In this document: positions 11,421 through 23,719 of the stretch, piece by piece
How the letters are laid out: every line of letters begins with the position of its first letter
Position numbering within the stretch: position 1 is the first letter of the stretch
NCBI GenBank assembly: GCA_018417955.1
Contig: JACTVC010000006.1
Location: forward strand, 1,798,001 to 1,862,000
Length of the DNA stretch: 64,000 nucleotides
Source: Laccaria trichodermophora
Taxonomy: Eukaryota; Basidiomycota; Agaricomycetes; Agaricales; Hydnangiaceae
Direction: 5' to 3'
Made by a program: the position numbers and the translations under genes
Notes under the pieces: model-generated
What the model saw: only the letters and a program-made list of their open reading frames with translations
Databases searched by the model: none
Told to the model about the DNA's origin: nothing

Positions 11421-12649
11421 TGTAGTTTATGGTGTTCTTGGCTCTGTTCAGATTATGGGGGTGAGGTTGAAGGGTTGACATAGTCCAACTTTTGTGGTCT
11501 TTTGTAGTTCAAAAGCTTGTAGTGTGTGCTTTTTCATTAGGAAGGTTTGTAGTATCTGCTTTTTGAGACTACAAAAGTTTGTAGTGTCTGCTTTTTGGGA
11601 CTACAAAAGTTTGTAGTTGACATGTAGTTTATGGTGTTCTTGGCTCTGTTCAGATTATGGGGGTGAGGTTGAAGGGTTGACATGATCTTACTTACATATT
11701 ACCAATGCTGCTGCATTAGTTTTTGACATCATGCACAAGTTGTCTTTCACATTAGGAAAGGCTATCCTATGCCTTCATATTGATAGCCACCATACTGTCC
11801 CATCTCAAAACATAGTTATAAGCTCATGGGGATATGGCTGAAGGATTGACATGACTTTACATATTGCTATTGCCACATCATCACTTTTTCACATCATGAT
11901 CAAGATGGCTGTCATGCCAGAGGAGGCCATTCATGTTGATATCTACTCTTCTGTCTCAATAGATGGTCAACTTACAACATGACCTAACTAAAGGACACCT
12001 CCAAGGATGAATCAGCCCATCATTCTATAGCTCTCAAAGAGCTGATATCAAAGTTTGGGACAGGCCAGTAGCTATCCATGTGAAAGCAGACAGACCAGTA
12101 ACTATCAATGTGAAAGCAGAGAATAGCCTGTCCTGATGTGAAAGCCAACTTGGCCATGATGTCAAAAAGTGGTGATGTGGCAATAGCAATATGTAAAGTC
12201 ATGGTATTCCTTCAGCCATATTCCCACATGAACTTATAATAATTATATTTTGAGATAGGACAGTAGGTGCCATTATGAAAGCATAGGATAGCCTTTCCTA
12301 ATGTGAAAGACAACTTGTGCATGATGTCAAAAACTAATGCAGCAGCATTGGTAATATGTAAGTAAGATCATGTCAACCCTTCAACCTCACCCCCATAATC
12401 TGAACAGAGCCAAGAACACCATAAACTACATGTCAACTACAAACTTTTGTAGTCCCAAAAAGCAGACACTACAAACTTTTGTAGTCTCAAAAAGCAGATA
12501 CTACAAACCTTCCTAATGAAAAAGCACACACTACAAGCTTTTGAACTACAAAAGACCACAAAAGTTGGACTATGTCAACCCTTCAACCTCACCCCCATAA
12601 TCTGAACAGAGCCAAGAACACCATAAACTACATGTCAACTACAAACTTT

Positions 12650-13320
12650 TGTAGTCCCAAAAAGCAGACACTACAAACTTTTGTAGTCTCAAAAAGCAGA
12701 TACTACAAACCTTCCTAATGAAAAAGCACACACTACAAGCTTTTGTAGCCACAAAAAGCAGACACTACTAACTTTGTAGTCTAAGTACAAGTTTTTGACT
12801 TTTGTGGTCTTTTGTAGTCTATCAGTAAACCTTGTAGTCTAAGTCTGACTTTGGTAGTCTTTTGTAGTTTATCAGTATACTTTGTAGTCTATCAGTAAAC
12901 CTTGTAGTCTAAGTCTGACTTTGGTAGTCTTTTGTAGTTTATCAGTAAACTGTGTAGTCTAAGTCCAACTTTTGTGGTCTTTTGTAGTTTATCAGTAAAC
13001 TGTGTAGTCTAAGTCCAACTTTTGTGGTCTTTTGTAGTCTATCAGTAAAATTTGTAGTCTAAGTCCAACTTTTGTAGTCTTTTGTGTATCAGTAAACATT
13101 GTAGTCTATGTCAGACTTTTGTAGTTATTTGTAGTGTATCAGTAAACATTGTAGTCTATGTCCAACTTTTGTAGTGTATCAGTAAACTTTGTAATCTAAG
13201 TCTAACTTTTGTAGTCTATCAGTAAACCTTGTAGTCTAAGTTTGGCTATCAATAAACTTTGTAGTCTATGTCTGACTTTTTGGTAGTCTATGGTAGTCTA
13301 TATCTGACTATTATGGTCTG
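12650..13320. repeat. TGTAGTC / TATCAGTAAAC minisatellite, right arm of foldback 2
   Basis: Inverted counterpart of the array at 10745-11420, with the same unit order and only small length differences. Confidence 0.85.
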
Positions 13321-13779
13321 TCAGTGTCAATTTCTTTTCTAGGGCATGCACCTTCCTTTTTTGGTCATTTTTCCCATGATACAATAATTGTAGCCCTTTC
13401 TTTTAGCTTTCTGGATATACTGAAATCATGTTGTTTGGTTTTCTTTTCATGGAGAAAAATGCAGAAAAACAAAAAAAAAAAGCAACACTTTTGAAAATCT
13501 TTTACCTCATATCTCACAATGGGAGCACTTCAGAACATAATTCAAACAGATTTGGGAAGCTATAGTGTAGGGCTACAACTTTCATTTTTGACCATTTTTG
13601 GTAATTGGTCATGTGACCATCATCCCATTATATGGACCCTGATAGGTAGAAACATTCTCCTCTTGGTTTTCTTCACTTTTGGTCAAACCAGGTGATGTTT
13701 CCTCTTTGGGATGGACCCTGAAATGGACCCTGAAGGCAGTGCCTGACATTCTGAGGGGGCAATGATAAATGCAGTAGGG

Positions 13780-14260
13780 TAGGTATGAAATAGCCCAGGC
13801 AGGGATATGAGATTGCCAAGGCAAGAATATGAAATGCCCAAGGCAGGGAATGAAATAGATATAAAATTGCCCAGGCAGGGATATGAAATCACCCAGGCAG
13901 GGATATGAAATTCCCCAGGCAGGGATATGAAATTCCCCAGGCAGGGATATGAAATTGCCTAAGGCAAGAAATGAAATGAATATGAAGTAGCCCAGGCAGG
14001 GATATGAGATTGCCCAGGCAAGGATATGAAATTGCCTAGGCAGGGATATGAAATCACCCAGGCAGGGATATGAAATTGTCTAAGGCAAGAAATGAAATGA
14101 ATATGAGATTGCCCAGGCAGGGATATGAAATTGCCTCAGGCAAGAAATGAAATGAATATGAAGTAGCCCAGGCAGGGATATGAAATTGCCTCAGGCAAGA
14201 AATGAAATGAATATGAAGTAGCCCAGGCAAGGATATGAAAAGGCAATGAAATAAGGCTGG
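13780..14260. repeat. 22-bp ATGAAA array, right arm of foldback 2
   Basis: Mirror of 10020-10300, extended outward by about 200 bases that the left arm has lost. Unit CCCAGGCAGGGATATGAAAT. Confidence 0.9.
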
Positions 14261-14481
14261 GTAGGCAATGAAATTGAAAGTCAGGCAAGAATGAAATAGC
14301 AATGAAACAATGCTGGGTAGACAATGAAATGGAAGGCCAGGCAGTAATGAAATAGTCATAGCAAAGAAATGAAATACATTTCATAAGTTTTGCCTACTTT
14401 TCTCATTTCATAAATTCATTAGGCAGTGTGGATGTCGGTGTGCAGGCACTTGGCTGTATTTTATCATAAAAGTGGTACATA

Positions 14482-17400
14482 CTAGTGCTTAACGTCTACG
14501 AGCTTGAGAGTGTGTGGATTAACCAGGACCAGGTCACCCTTTTGGAACGTCTCTGTGGGTCTTCTGCCTTTGTTGTAAGCAGTCGCTTGTCTTTCCTGCG
14601 CCAGTACTAGCGCATCTCTGGCAAGGGAGCAGTGGAATTCTAGTTCGCCTATAAATTCCTCCGCCAACTGGCTAGCAATGAACGGTTGGGAGACTGGGTC
14701 ACCTTCAGGGGTCATTCCGACAGTTGAAGTTCGGGGCTTGTATCCCATTAGTAAGAACTGCAGCGCATAACCCGTGGAAGAGTGTGTCGAACTATTGTAG
14801 GAATAATTTAATACACTGAGCCATTTAGCCGAAGAGGTGCGGTCCGAAGCGACGTATGCCCTCAGCATTTGTTCTATAACGGCGTTAAGGATCTCTGTCT
14901 GCCCATCCGTCTGGGGGTGGTGTGAGGAAGATAGGGCCATGACACTGCCGTAATTCGCAACTACGGATTTCCAGAACGCAGTTGACCAACGCTTATCGCG
15001 ATCGGCTATTATGCGCTCAGGTAGTCCATAGACATTGGCTACTCTTTCCACGAATAAGTCTGCGAACTGTTCTTGGCTCATAGTCTCGTGAACAGGTAAG
15101 AAGATAGTGAACTTGGTTAACTTGTCGATTACGGCGAAGATGGCGGTGTAACCTTCTTCGCCGGATGGTGGTAGACCCGTTATAAGATTGAGCGAAACTG
15201 TGGAAAAAGGTCTTGCTGGAATGTGCGATGGTCGAAGGCTATCAATCTTGATTTTCTGACAGATATCACAAGACTTTGTATAGTCCATTACATCTTTATG
15301 CATGGTAGGCCAGAAGAATAGTTCTCGTAGTCTAGATAAGAATCGGTGCGGTCCAGTGTGTGCACTCTCGAAGGGAGAATCGTGAATCCATTTCAGAATG
15401 AAGTGGATCTTAGATTCTGGAGCACAGAGCCTGGCGGACCAATCCGCATCTATGAAATAGAGCAAACCATTTTTGCTTTTGCGGAAATGGGAAGGGGTAA
15501 GGACGGTTTTCGGATTTGGAATGTCCTCTACGTATTTGGGAGCAAAGTGCTTGTCCTGTGGGTAGCCCTGAGAAAATGCAGTGATTACCGATGGTCCCAT
15601 AGCGACGAGGAGGTGGGGTTTGTTCAGCCATTCATCGTCGAACGTTGCGAAATTAGGCTTTACTCCGATCGGGTATGTCCAATGATCATCGAGGGGAAAG
15701 GGCAGCTCATCTTCGATGGGCCCAGACATAGTGGTAGGAGAGTTCTCATCAGTCGTTTCTGTAGGATTAGACTCCATAGTGGCGGGAGACTTGTTCACTG
15801 TCGACGTAGTGGGAGAGTCGTTCACTGCCGATGTAATTCCTGTTACTGGCTCTTCATCTGGGAAGTTACTATGCTTTTTAGCTCTGCAGGACCTTGCTTC
15901 TGCGGCTGCCAATCGATCTGCTTCCCTTTGTGCAGGGGCTTCTGACAGTTCGTAGTGTGTAGCATTCGCTCGGCGCTCTACTATGTCCTCCCAATAGGAC
16001 ACGGTGAACGCCGCCCAAGGTGCATTGGCGCGATGGATACGGTCCTCCACGGCTTGGGCCCTGTCCTGCTTGGCTTCGTCAGGTGCTATGGCCGTGATGT
16101 CATCGACAACAGGGGAGCTATGCAGTGGTACTCTTGGGAGTCTAGACAGGGGATCCATGTTAGAATGAACCCATCCTGCTCTGTGAACTATATGGAGTCC
16201 TGGGTACGCTGCAAACACCGCCCCCCACACCGCTAATCTCCTGTTGGCGTTCTCGTACACACGAGCCCATTGGAGGGCAGCGTGGTCCGTGATGAGTATG
16301 ACCGTTTCCCCTTCAATGAAGGGTTGGAACTTCACCAACGCCTCCTTGGCGCCCAACACTTCCCTCTTGGTAGCGCTGTAGTTACGTTCCGCCGCCTTAA
16401 AGGTCTGACTCCAATAAGCGATAACGCGCTCCACATGCACCACTGTCTCATCAAGAGACGGGCCCCAGGAGTCATCGGTAGGCTTCTCGACAACGTCCTT
16501 GGATAGAATGGGGAACAGATGGGGAACAGGCTTGCCATCAGACCACGCCTTCGCAAGCTTGTCGTATGTAGGCATGCCCTTCAGATCACCAACCTGGATA
16601 GGCTGAACTTGTTGTAAGCTCATGCCCAGCGTGACATCCGAAGCATCTGTGTACAGGCAGTAGGGACAGCCCTGTATGGGGTGGCCTAGAATGGGGGCGC
16701 TGGACAGCGCCTCTTTCGCTTGCTGAAAAGCCAGCTCGTGTTCCGCCCGCCACTCCCATCTTGAGCCCTTTTTCAGGAGCTCAAACAGAGGTTTAGCTAT
16801 GAAAGAATAGAAGGGAATATATGTAGAAAAATAAACGACCATGCCCAGGAACTTCTGCAAGTCAGACACTGAGGTCGGACGAGCTAGGTCCACTATTGCC
16901 TGGACCTTCTCCTGATGCGTCAACAAGCCCAGTTGCGAAACCTTCTGCCCTACTAAGAGAATGGAAGAAAAGCCAATGAAGCATTTTGGAGGGGAAAGAG
17001 TGATGCCTGCGGCGGCGATAGTGCTCAAGACGGTATCGAGATGAACTAGGTGCTCCTCCCAAGACTTTGAGTACACGACAATGTCATCGATGTACACCAG
17101 CGCGAATAACCAGAGGTAAGGCGATAAAACCCCTTGCATCAAACACTGGAATATTGATGGGCTGTTACGGAGCCCGAAAGGCATCCTCTTGAATTGCCAA
17201 AGACCCAAATGACACTGGAAAGCCGTCTTTTCTTTATCCTCATCAGCCATTTCCAACTGAGTGAATCTGGCTAGCACATCGAAAGTCGAAAGAACTTGAG
17301 CGCCTGACAAAGCCTGAACGATCTCCATCTGGTGGGGAATAGGGAATTCATCTGGTATGGTTTGTGCGTTCAGCTTACGGTAATCTACTGCCAGGCGAGC

Positions 17401-18047
17401 CTTGCCGTTGCGATAAACCACCATGACTGGGAAACCCCAGGGACTGACGGAGGGTTCAATGACGCCCGATTCAAACCAGACTTTCATTTGCTTATCGATC
17501 ACCTTGTGTTTTGCTGGGGAAGCGGCGTACATAGGAACAGAAACAGGAGTGGATCCTTCCTTGAGGGGAATAGGGACTCTAGCCGCAACTTTTCCTAAAC
17601 GACCATTAATACCAAAAGCCGCAACATTCTTATGCAGAATGTCTGCTAACAGTTTCTGGAATTCCTCTGGAACGTCAGGACCTAGGTTTACAGCATCCAG
17701 AATGTCACCCTGTACTGGGTCCTCCAGCACCGCCGTGATTTTAGGGCCCCACGCATCATCCTGGTCCAGTTTATCATCAGGACCGCTGAACGTTGGTTTA
17801 GCCTCCGCCAAGTCCTGCACTTTTAGAGACCCAGTAATAACTTTCCTTAAGGCATCAGCCGACACGACATAGCGCGCTAGCATGCTCTCTTCAGAGGGAT
17901 TGTCTAAGGCACTACTTGGGTCCAATAAATGCCCAACTAGATCTCCCTTCCTCACAATCCTGGGAGAAGCGCTGGGATTCGCGATAGGTAATATAGGTGC
18001 AGAGGTTGTGATCCACGTAGTTGGGGCTGCTAGAATGTTGCCCACTA
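14482..18047 (-). pseudogene. pol: Ty3/gypsy pol fragment: RT, RNase H, integrase (truncated at both ends)
   Basis: One open frame of about 1187 codons with no ATG at its left-hand boundary: it begins at the junction with foldback 3 and ends at foldback 2. RT has YIDD intact (about 17080). RNase H has YTDASD and TDHAAL. The integrase zinc finger ends CDICQ. The integrase core shows ADRD and HPQTDGQTE, but the first catalytic Asp is Asn (SLNLITGLP, about 15190). This is CGAT to CAAT, again at CpG. Protease and gag are missing upstream, and the integrase C-terminus is cut after GDLVLVNPHTLKLVD. It is about as long as a normal gypsy RT-RNH-IN region. It is younger than the element at 1-7598 because it has no nonsense codon. 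Confidence 0.9.
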
Positions 18048-18309
18048 GTGGCTACCACTAGTTATCATATAAAACAGGTAACTGCCTATAGGTCCCTGTG
18101 TATCCATCCACACTCTTTATGATAGGGAATCATTACTGTTACCATGTTTTTTCATTATCATAAAGGCTGCGCTTTTTCATTAATTGTAGGCAGGGTTTTG
18201 GGCCTCCCTCATAAGACAGCCTGTGGTTATCATTACCAATTTCATATCTTTCCAAAGCCATATCATTGCAATTTTCATTAGTTATCTAGCCAGTATCATT
18301 GGATATTTC

Positions 18310-18905
18310 ATTAGCTACATGAGTGATATCATTTTGTGATTTTCAATGGTTACTTTGGCAATATCATTGGAAATTTCAAAAGCTACTTGGGCAATATCAT
18401 TGTGCTTTTCATAAATTATCTTGCCAGTATCATTGGAAATTTCATTAGCTATTTGGGCGACATCATTGCGATTTTCATTAGCTACTTGGGCAATATCATT
18501 GCGATTTTCATAAATTATGTGGCCAGTATCATTGGAAATTTCATTAGCTGGTTGTGCAATATCATTGGCAATTTCATTAGCTACTTGGGCAATATCATTG
18601 TGCTTTTCATAAATTATCTGGCCAGTATCATTGGAAATTTCATTAGCTGGTTGTGTGATATCATTGGCAATTTCATTAGGTATTTGGGCAACATCATTGC
18701 GATTTTCATTAGCTACTTGGGCAATATCATTTCGATTTTCATAAATTATATCGCCAGTATCATTGGAAATTTCATTAGCTGGTTGTGCAATATCATTGGC
18801 AATTTCATTAGCTACTTGGGCGACATCATTGTGATTTTCATTAGCTACTTGGGCGACATCATTGCGATTTTCATTAGCTACTTGGGCAATATTATTGGCA
18901 ATTTT
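18310..18905. repeat. 33-bp TCATT array, left arm of foldback 3
   Basis: Unit roughly TTTCATTAGCTACTTGGGCA followed by ATATCATTGCGAT, period 33. TCATT recurs at alternating 21 and 12 bases. Because 33 is a multiple of three, long false ORFs appear on both strands. The mirror array is 21405-22080. Confidence 0.9.
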
Positions 18906-21404
18906 TAGTAATCAGGAGAGTGGTCATATGACCAAACTCCAAAAGGGGTCAAAAAACCAAAGTTGTAGCCCTGCACTATAGCTTCCCATATCTGTTTGAA
19001 TTATGTTCTGAAGTGCTCCCATTGTGGAGATATGAGGTAAAGGAACTTCAAAAGTGTCGCGTTTTTTTTTTGTTTTTTGTGTTTTTCTCCATGAAAACAA
19101 AAACAAATAACATGATTTCAGTATATTTAGAAAGCTAAAAGAAAGGGCTACAATTATTGTATCATGGGGAAAATGACCAAAAAAGGAAGGTGCATGCCCT
19201 ACTATAAGAGTCAGATATAGATTTACTGATAAACTACAAAAAAGTCGGACTTAGACCACACAGTTTACTGATACCCTATAAAAGACTACAAAAGTTGGAC
19301 TTAGACTATAAAGTTTGCTGATAGACTACAAAAGTTGAACTTAGACTACAAAGTTTACTAATACACTACAAAAGACTACCAAATTTACTGATAGACTACA
19401 AAGTTTACTGATAGACTATAAAAGACTACAAAAGTCGGACTTAGACTACAAAAGCTTGGATTTAGACTACAAAGTTAGAGTGAAGGTCAGAAGGTTATCT
19501 TGACTACAGAGTTTGTAGTGTCCACTTTTGGTCATTAGAAAAGTTGTGTAGTGTCCGCTTTTTCATTAGAAAAGTTTGTAGTGTCCGCTTTTTGAGACTA
19601 CAAAAGTTTGTAGTGTGTGCTTTTTCATTAGAAAGTTTATAGTGACTGCTTTTTGAGACTACAAAAGGTTGTAGTGTGCGCTTTTTCATTAGAAAAGTTT
19701 GTAGTGTCCGCTTTTTTTGTCATTAGAAAGGTTTGTAGTGTCTGCTTTTTCATTAGAAAAGTTGGTAGTGTCTGCTTTTTGAGACTACAAAATCTTATAG
19801 TGTGTGCCTTTTAATTGGAAGAGTGTGTAGTGTCTACTTTTTCACTTAAAAAAGTTTGTAGTTGACATGTAGTTTATGGTGTCTCTATCTGTGTTATGGG
19901 GATGAGGTTGAAGGATTGCCATCATATGCCAGTGCTGCAGCATTAGTTTTTGACATCATCCAAAAGTTGTCTTTCACAAAAGGCCATTCTTAGTCTTTAA
20001 TATTACTACCTACTGTCATATCTTAAAACATAATTGTAACTTCATGTGGGGATATGGCTGAAGGATTGACATGACATCACCAGTCTTGACATCATGACCA
20101 AGTTGGCTTTCACACTGTCCCAAACATAGTCAACTTTAATGCAGCTCTTTAAGGGCTATAGGATGATGGGTTGATTCATCCTTGGAGGTGTCTATAAGTC
20201 AGGTCATGTTGTAGGTTGACTATGTATTGAGTAGGTATCAACATGAATAGCATCCTCTAGCTTGAAAGCGAACTTGGGCATGATGTGAAAGACTGATGAT
20301 GTGGCAATAGCAATATGTAAAGTCATGTCAATCATTCAGCCATATCCTTACATGAGGTATCAATATGAAAGGCTTTTCCTAATGTGAAAGACAACTTGTG
20401 CATGATGCCAAAAACCAATGCTGCAGCACTGGCATATGATGGCAATCCTTCAACCTCATCCCCATAACACAGATAGAGACACCATAAACTACATGTCAAC
20501 TACAAACTTTTTTAAGTGAAAAAGTAGACACTACACACTCTTCCAATTAAAAGGCACACACTATAAGATTTTGTAGTCTCAAAAAGCAGACACTACCAAC
20601 TTTTCTAATGAAAAAGCAGACACTACAAACCTTTCTAATGACAAAAAAAGCGGACACTACAAACTTTTCTAATGAAAAAGCGCACACTACAACCTTTTGT
20701 AGTCTCAAAAAGCAATCACCACAAACTTTTGTAGTCTCAAAAAGCAGTCACTATAAACTTTCTAATGAAAAAGCACACACTACAAACTTTTGTAGTCTCA
20801 AAAAGCGGACACTACAAACTTTTCTAATGAAAAAGCGGACACTGCACAACTTTTCTAATGACCAAAAGTGGACACTACAAACTCTGTAGTCAAGATAACC
20901 TTCTGACCTTAACTCTAACTTTGTAGTCTAAGTCCGACTTTTGTAGTCTTTTATAGTCTATCAGTAAACTTTGTAGTCTATCAGTAAATTTGGTAGTCTT
21001 TTGTAGTGTATTAGTAAACTTTGTAGTCTAAGTTCAACTTTTGTAGTCTATCAGCAAACTTTATAGTCTAAGTCCAACTTTTGTAGTCTTTTATAGGGTA
21101 TCAGTAAACTGTGTGGTCTAAGTCCGACTTTTTTGTAGTTTATCAGTAAATCTATATCTGACTCTTATAGTAGGGCATGCACCTTCCTTTTTTGGTCATT
21201 TTCCCCACGATACAATAATTGTAGCCCTTTCTTTTAGCTTTCTAAATATACTGAAATCATGTTATTTGTTTTTGTTTTCATGGAGAAAAACACAAAAAAC
21301 AAAAAAAAAACGCGACACTTTTGAAGTTCCTTTACCTCATATCTCCACAATGGGAGCACTTCAGAACATAATTCAAACAGATATGGGAAGCTATAGTGCA
21401 GGGC

Positions 21405-22080
21405 TATGATGTCGCCCAAGTAGCTAATGAAATTTCCAATGATATTGCCCAAGTAGCTAATGAAATTTCCAATGATATTGCTAATGATATTGCCCAAGTA
21501 GCAAATGAAAATTGCAATGATATTGCCCAAGTAGCTAATGAAAATCGCAATGATGTCGCCCAAGTAGCTAATGAAATTGCCAATGATATTGCACAACCAG
21601 CTAATGAAATTTCCAATGATACTGGTGATATAATTTATGAAAATCGAAATGATATTGCCCAAGTAGCTAATGAAAATCGCAATGATGTTGCCCAAATACC
21701 TAATGAAATTGCCAATGATATCACACAACCAGCTAATGAAATTTCCAATGATACTGGCCAGATAATTTATGAAAAGCACAATGATATTGCCCAAGTAGCT
21801 AATGAAATTGCCAATGATATTGCACAACCAGCTAATGAAATTTCCAATGATACTGGCCACATAATTTATGAAAATCGCAATGATATTGCCCAAGTAGCTA
21901 ATGAAAATCGCAATGATGTCGCCCAAATAGCTAATGAAATTTCCAATGATACTGGCAAGATAATTTATGAAAAGCACAATGATATTGCCCAAGTAGCTTA
22001 TGAAATTTCCAATGATATTGCCAAAGTAACCATTGAAAATCACAAAATGATATCACTTATGTAGCTAATGAAATATCCAA
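21405..22080. repeat. 33-bp AATGA array, right arm of foldback 3
   Basis: Inverted counterpart of 18310-18905. The open frames of 222 and 269 codons here only reflect the period of 33. Confidence 0.9.
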
Positions 22081-22330
22081 TGATACTGGCTAGATAACTA
22101 ATGAAAATTGCAATGATATGGCTTTGGAAAGATATGAAATTGGTAATGATAACCACAGGCTGTCTTATGAGGGAGGCCCAAAACCCTGCCTACAATTAAT
22201 GAAAAAGCGCAGCCTTTATGATAATGAAAAAACATGGTAACAGTAATGATTCCCTATCATAAAGAGTGTGGATGGATACACAGGGACCTATAGGCAGTTA
22301 CCTGTTTTATATGATAAAAGTGGTAGCCAC

Positions 22331-22879
22331 CAGTCTCTCTGCGGATATACAACACGGGAGAATATTCAGGCATGGTATAACAACTTCCAGAGCATGGGCT
22401 GCCAGGCAGTGCAATGGATTCGTGCGGCGCGTGACCAGTCCGCGCACTATGGTGTTTATTCTGGCTGGAATTGGGACATGTATCATCATGATAGTGCAGC
22501 ATTGGAATTCCCAAACCGACATCTGATGAAGGGACCTGAGGGTATGCAGTTTTTCATTAGCTTTTTCCTATCGCTCACAAAAGAAAAAGGAATTTTCAAC
22601 TCTACCGCATATGTCGTCCCTCCGGTTTGTAGCCCGACAATCAGCGACTCGTTCAGCGAAGCCAGCAGTGAACGCGTCACACACAACAGAGATATTATCA
22701 TGACTGATGCTGACTATAGTAAGCAACTGGGATTCCTATTGGAAAAGCTGAGATTGAAGGATTGGTCAGACAGTGGAAGCCTCGTGTTGCACCCAATGTT
22801 GTCAGCTTACACCAAACGATACCCCGACTACGACGTATTCAGCAAAGAACCCCTGATTGACAACAGATACATCGAATGA
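22331..22879 (+). pseudogene. 3' coding remnant of an LTR element or unknown gene
   Basis: From the foldback 3 junction an open frame continues to a TGA at 22877 (about 180 codons of non-repeat sequence; ...LIDNRYIE end). It includes QAWYNNFQSMGCQAVQWIRA and GWNWDMYHHDSAALEFPN. Composition and codon use look like real coding sequence. I do not recognise the family. It lies just upstream of a polypurine tract and LTR on the same strand, so it may be the last ORF of that element. A truncated host gene is equally possible. Confidence 0.5.
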
Positions 22880-22994
22880 GGGGCTGGTGATATTACACCT
22901 TACACTTCCGCACTGTCCCCTCTCGGTTCTGCTACCTTCCCAATCCTTTCGCTCCCAGGAATGCATGACGACTAGTAAGAGCACTTCGAAACTC

Positions 22995-23010
22995 AAGGAC
23001 AGGGGGGGGT
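22995..23010 (+). other. Polypurine tract
   Basis: AAGGACAGGGGGGGG lies four bases before TGTTAGGG. This is the expected place for the plus-strand primer of an LTR element. Confidence 0.6.
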
Positions 23011-23013
23011 ATA

Positions 23014-23719
23014 TGTTAGGGTACCTCTTCTCCTCTTTGTCCTTTCATCTCTCATCCTTACTAAACAATTACTTTCATTTACTGTATCAACTGACTAGTA
23101 TTTTCTAGTTGTACCACACTCTACTATTACATAAATAGTTGTATTCTGTTGATTGTGTAGCATGTACGTAGTGCGTATGACATGAGTTACATCCACGCAT
23201 GTACGCGTTGTTTGGATAACAAGCAGGACAAATGTTAGGATTTCAAGTGTTACCAAACAATACCAACGTTGGCATTGTTTAGTAAAGCAACGGGAAGGAA
23301 CTTAGTAGCAAAGTAGTGAACGTTCCAGACGTTTCTCAAATTGTAGCATACTTGTATTTAGGAAAGACCAGAATGCAATTAGGAGGCATTCCTACTTTAA
23401 CCCCAATTTGAACCTGCTTAAGTTCTACATAACTAAGTGACAGTTTTTGAGTAAGTTGATAAAGCTATGCACTATCAATAAACTCCGATCAATCCGTTAA
23501 GGCTTCGCACTAACGCCTTGATCATCGCCTGTCAATTAGTATTGTGTTACCAATGCAAGACTCTCTACACTTTGAAGGATAACTGCATTCTCCCACATTC
23601 TAATAACTCACATAAGTCGACCCTATGTAAGGTATGAACGTTTCATTCACGCATGGCTAACAGTTTGTATATTCATAGGAATACACCAACGAAGAGCTGC
23701 AGAGTTGCGAACTCTAACA
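23014..23719 (+). repeat. 3' LTR (TGTTAG...CTAACA)
   Basis: Begins TGTTAGGG directly after the polypurine tract and ends GCGAACTCTAACA. The last ~90 bases match the gypsy LTR at 7508-7598 in inverted orientation. A second TGTTAG at 23233 is an alternative left end (487 bases), but it lacks a polypurine tract. No target duplication can be checked because the other LTR is absent. It separates a coding remnant (left) from the exons of another gene (right). Confidence 0.7.

Larger units (their letters stand above)
10017..14487. mobile_element. Foldback element 2
   Basis: Palindrome centred at about 12037 (for example 10006-10464 matches 13609-14067 inverted, almost base for base). Order from each outer end: 22-bp TTTCAT array, GGACCCTGA segment, 240-bp block, TGTAGTC/TATCAGTAAAC array, central unique arms. 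The right end carries the terminus (GTGGTA near 14472) next to ACTAGTG. The left arm lacks its last ~430 bases and instead abuts the terminus of foldback 1. A ~170-bp internal duplication (11290-11460 and 11505-11670) is mirrored at the matching places in the other arm. Predicted proteins from these arms are repeat artefacts. Confidence 0.8.
18048..22330. mobile_element. Foldback element 3
   Basis: Both arms are complete: GTGGCTACCAC at 18048-18058 and its complement at 22320-22330, followed inward by TTATCATATAAAACAGG on each side. The centre is near 20189. Arm order: terminus, ~150 bases ending ...CCATATCATTGC, TCATT array, 240-bp block, TGTAGTC/GCGGACACTAC arrays, central arms with TTGACATCATG sequence. 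The arms differ by small indels. For example, the left arm has about 60 extra bases (18905-18970) absent near 21405. Total 4.28 kb. Its flanks belong to different elements, so rearrangement or loss followed insertion. No target duplication is visible. Confidence 0.85.

Noticed and set aside
15346..15945. 199-codon plus-strand ORF
   Set aside because: Antisense of the gypsy integrase region; no independent support.
21234..22064. Long ORFs on both strands (269 and 222 codons) with regular hydrophobic or Asn-rich repeats
   Set aside because: They arise from a 33-bp minisatellite whose period is a multiple of three; both strands stay open and the arms are palindromic. No start context or splice evidence.
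9515..22080. CRISPR-like regularly spaced repeats
   Set aside because: Repeats are adjacent tandem units without unique spacers, in a eukaryotic transposon context with no cas genes.
23233..23719. Solo LTR of 487 bp
   Set aside because: TGTTAG at 23233 is possible, but TGTTAG at 23014 follows a polypurine tract and fits a 3' LTR better; no 5-bp target duplication supports the shorter version.
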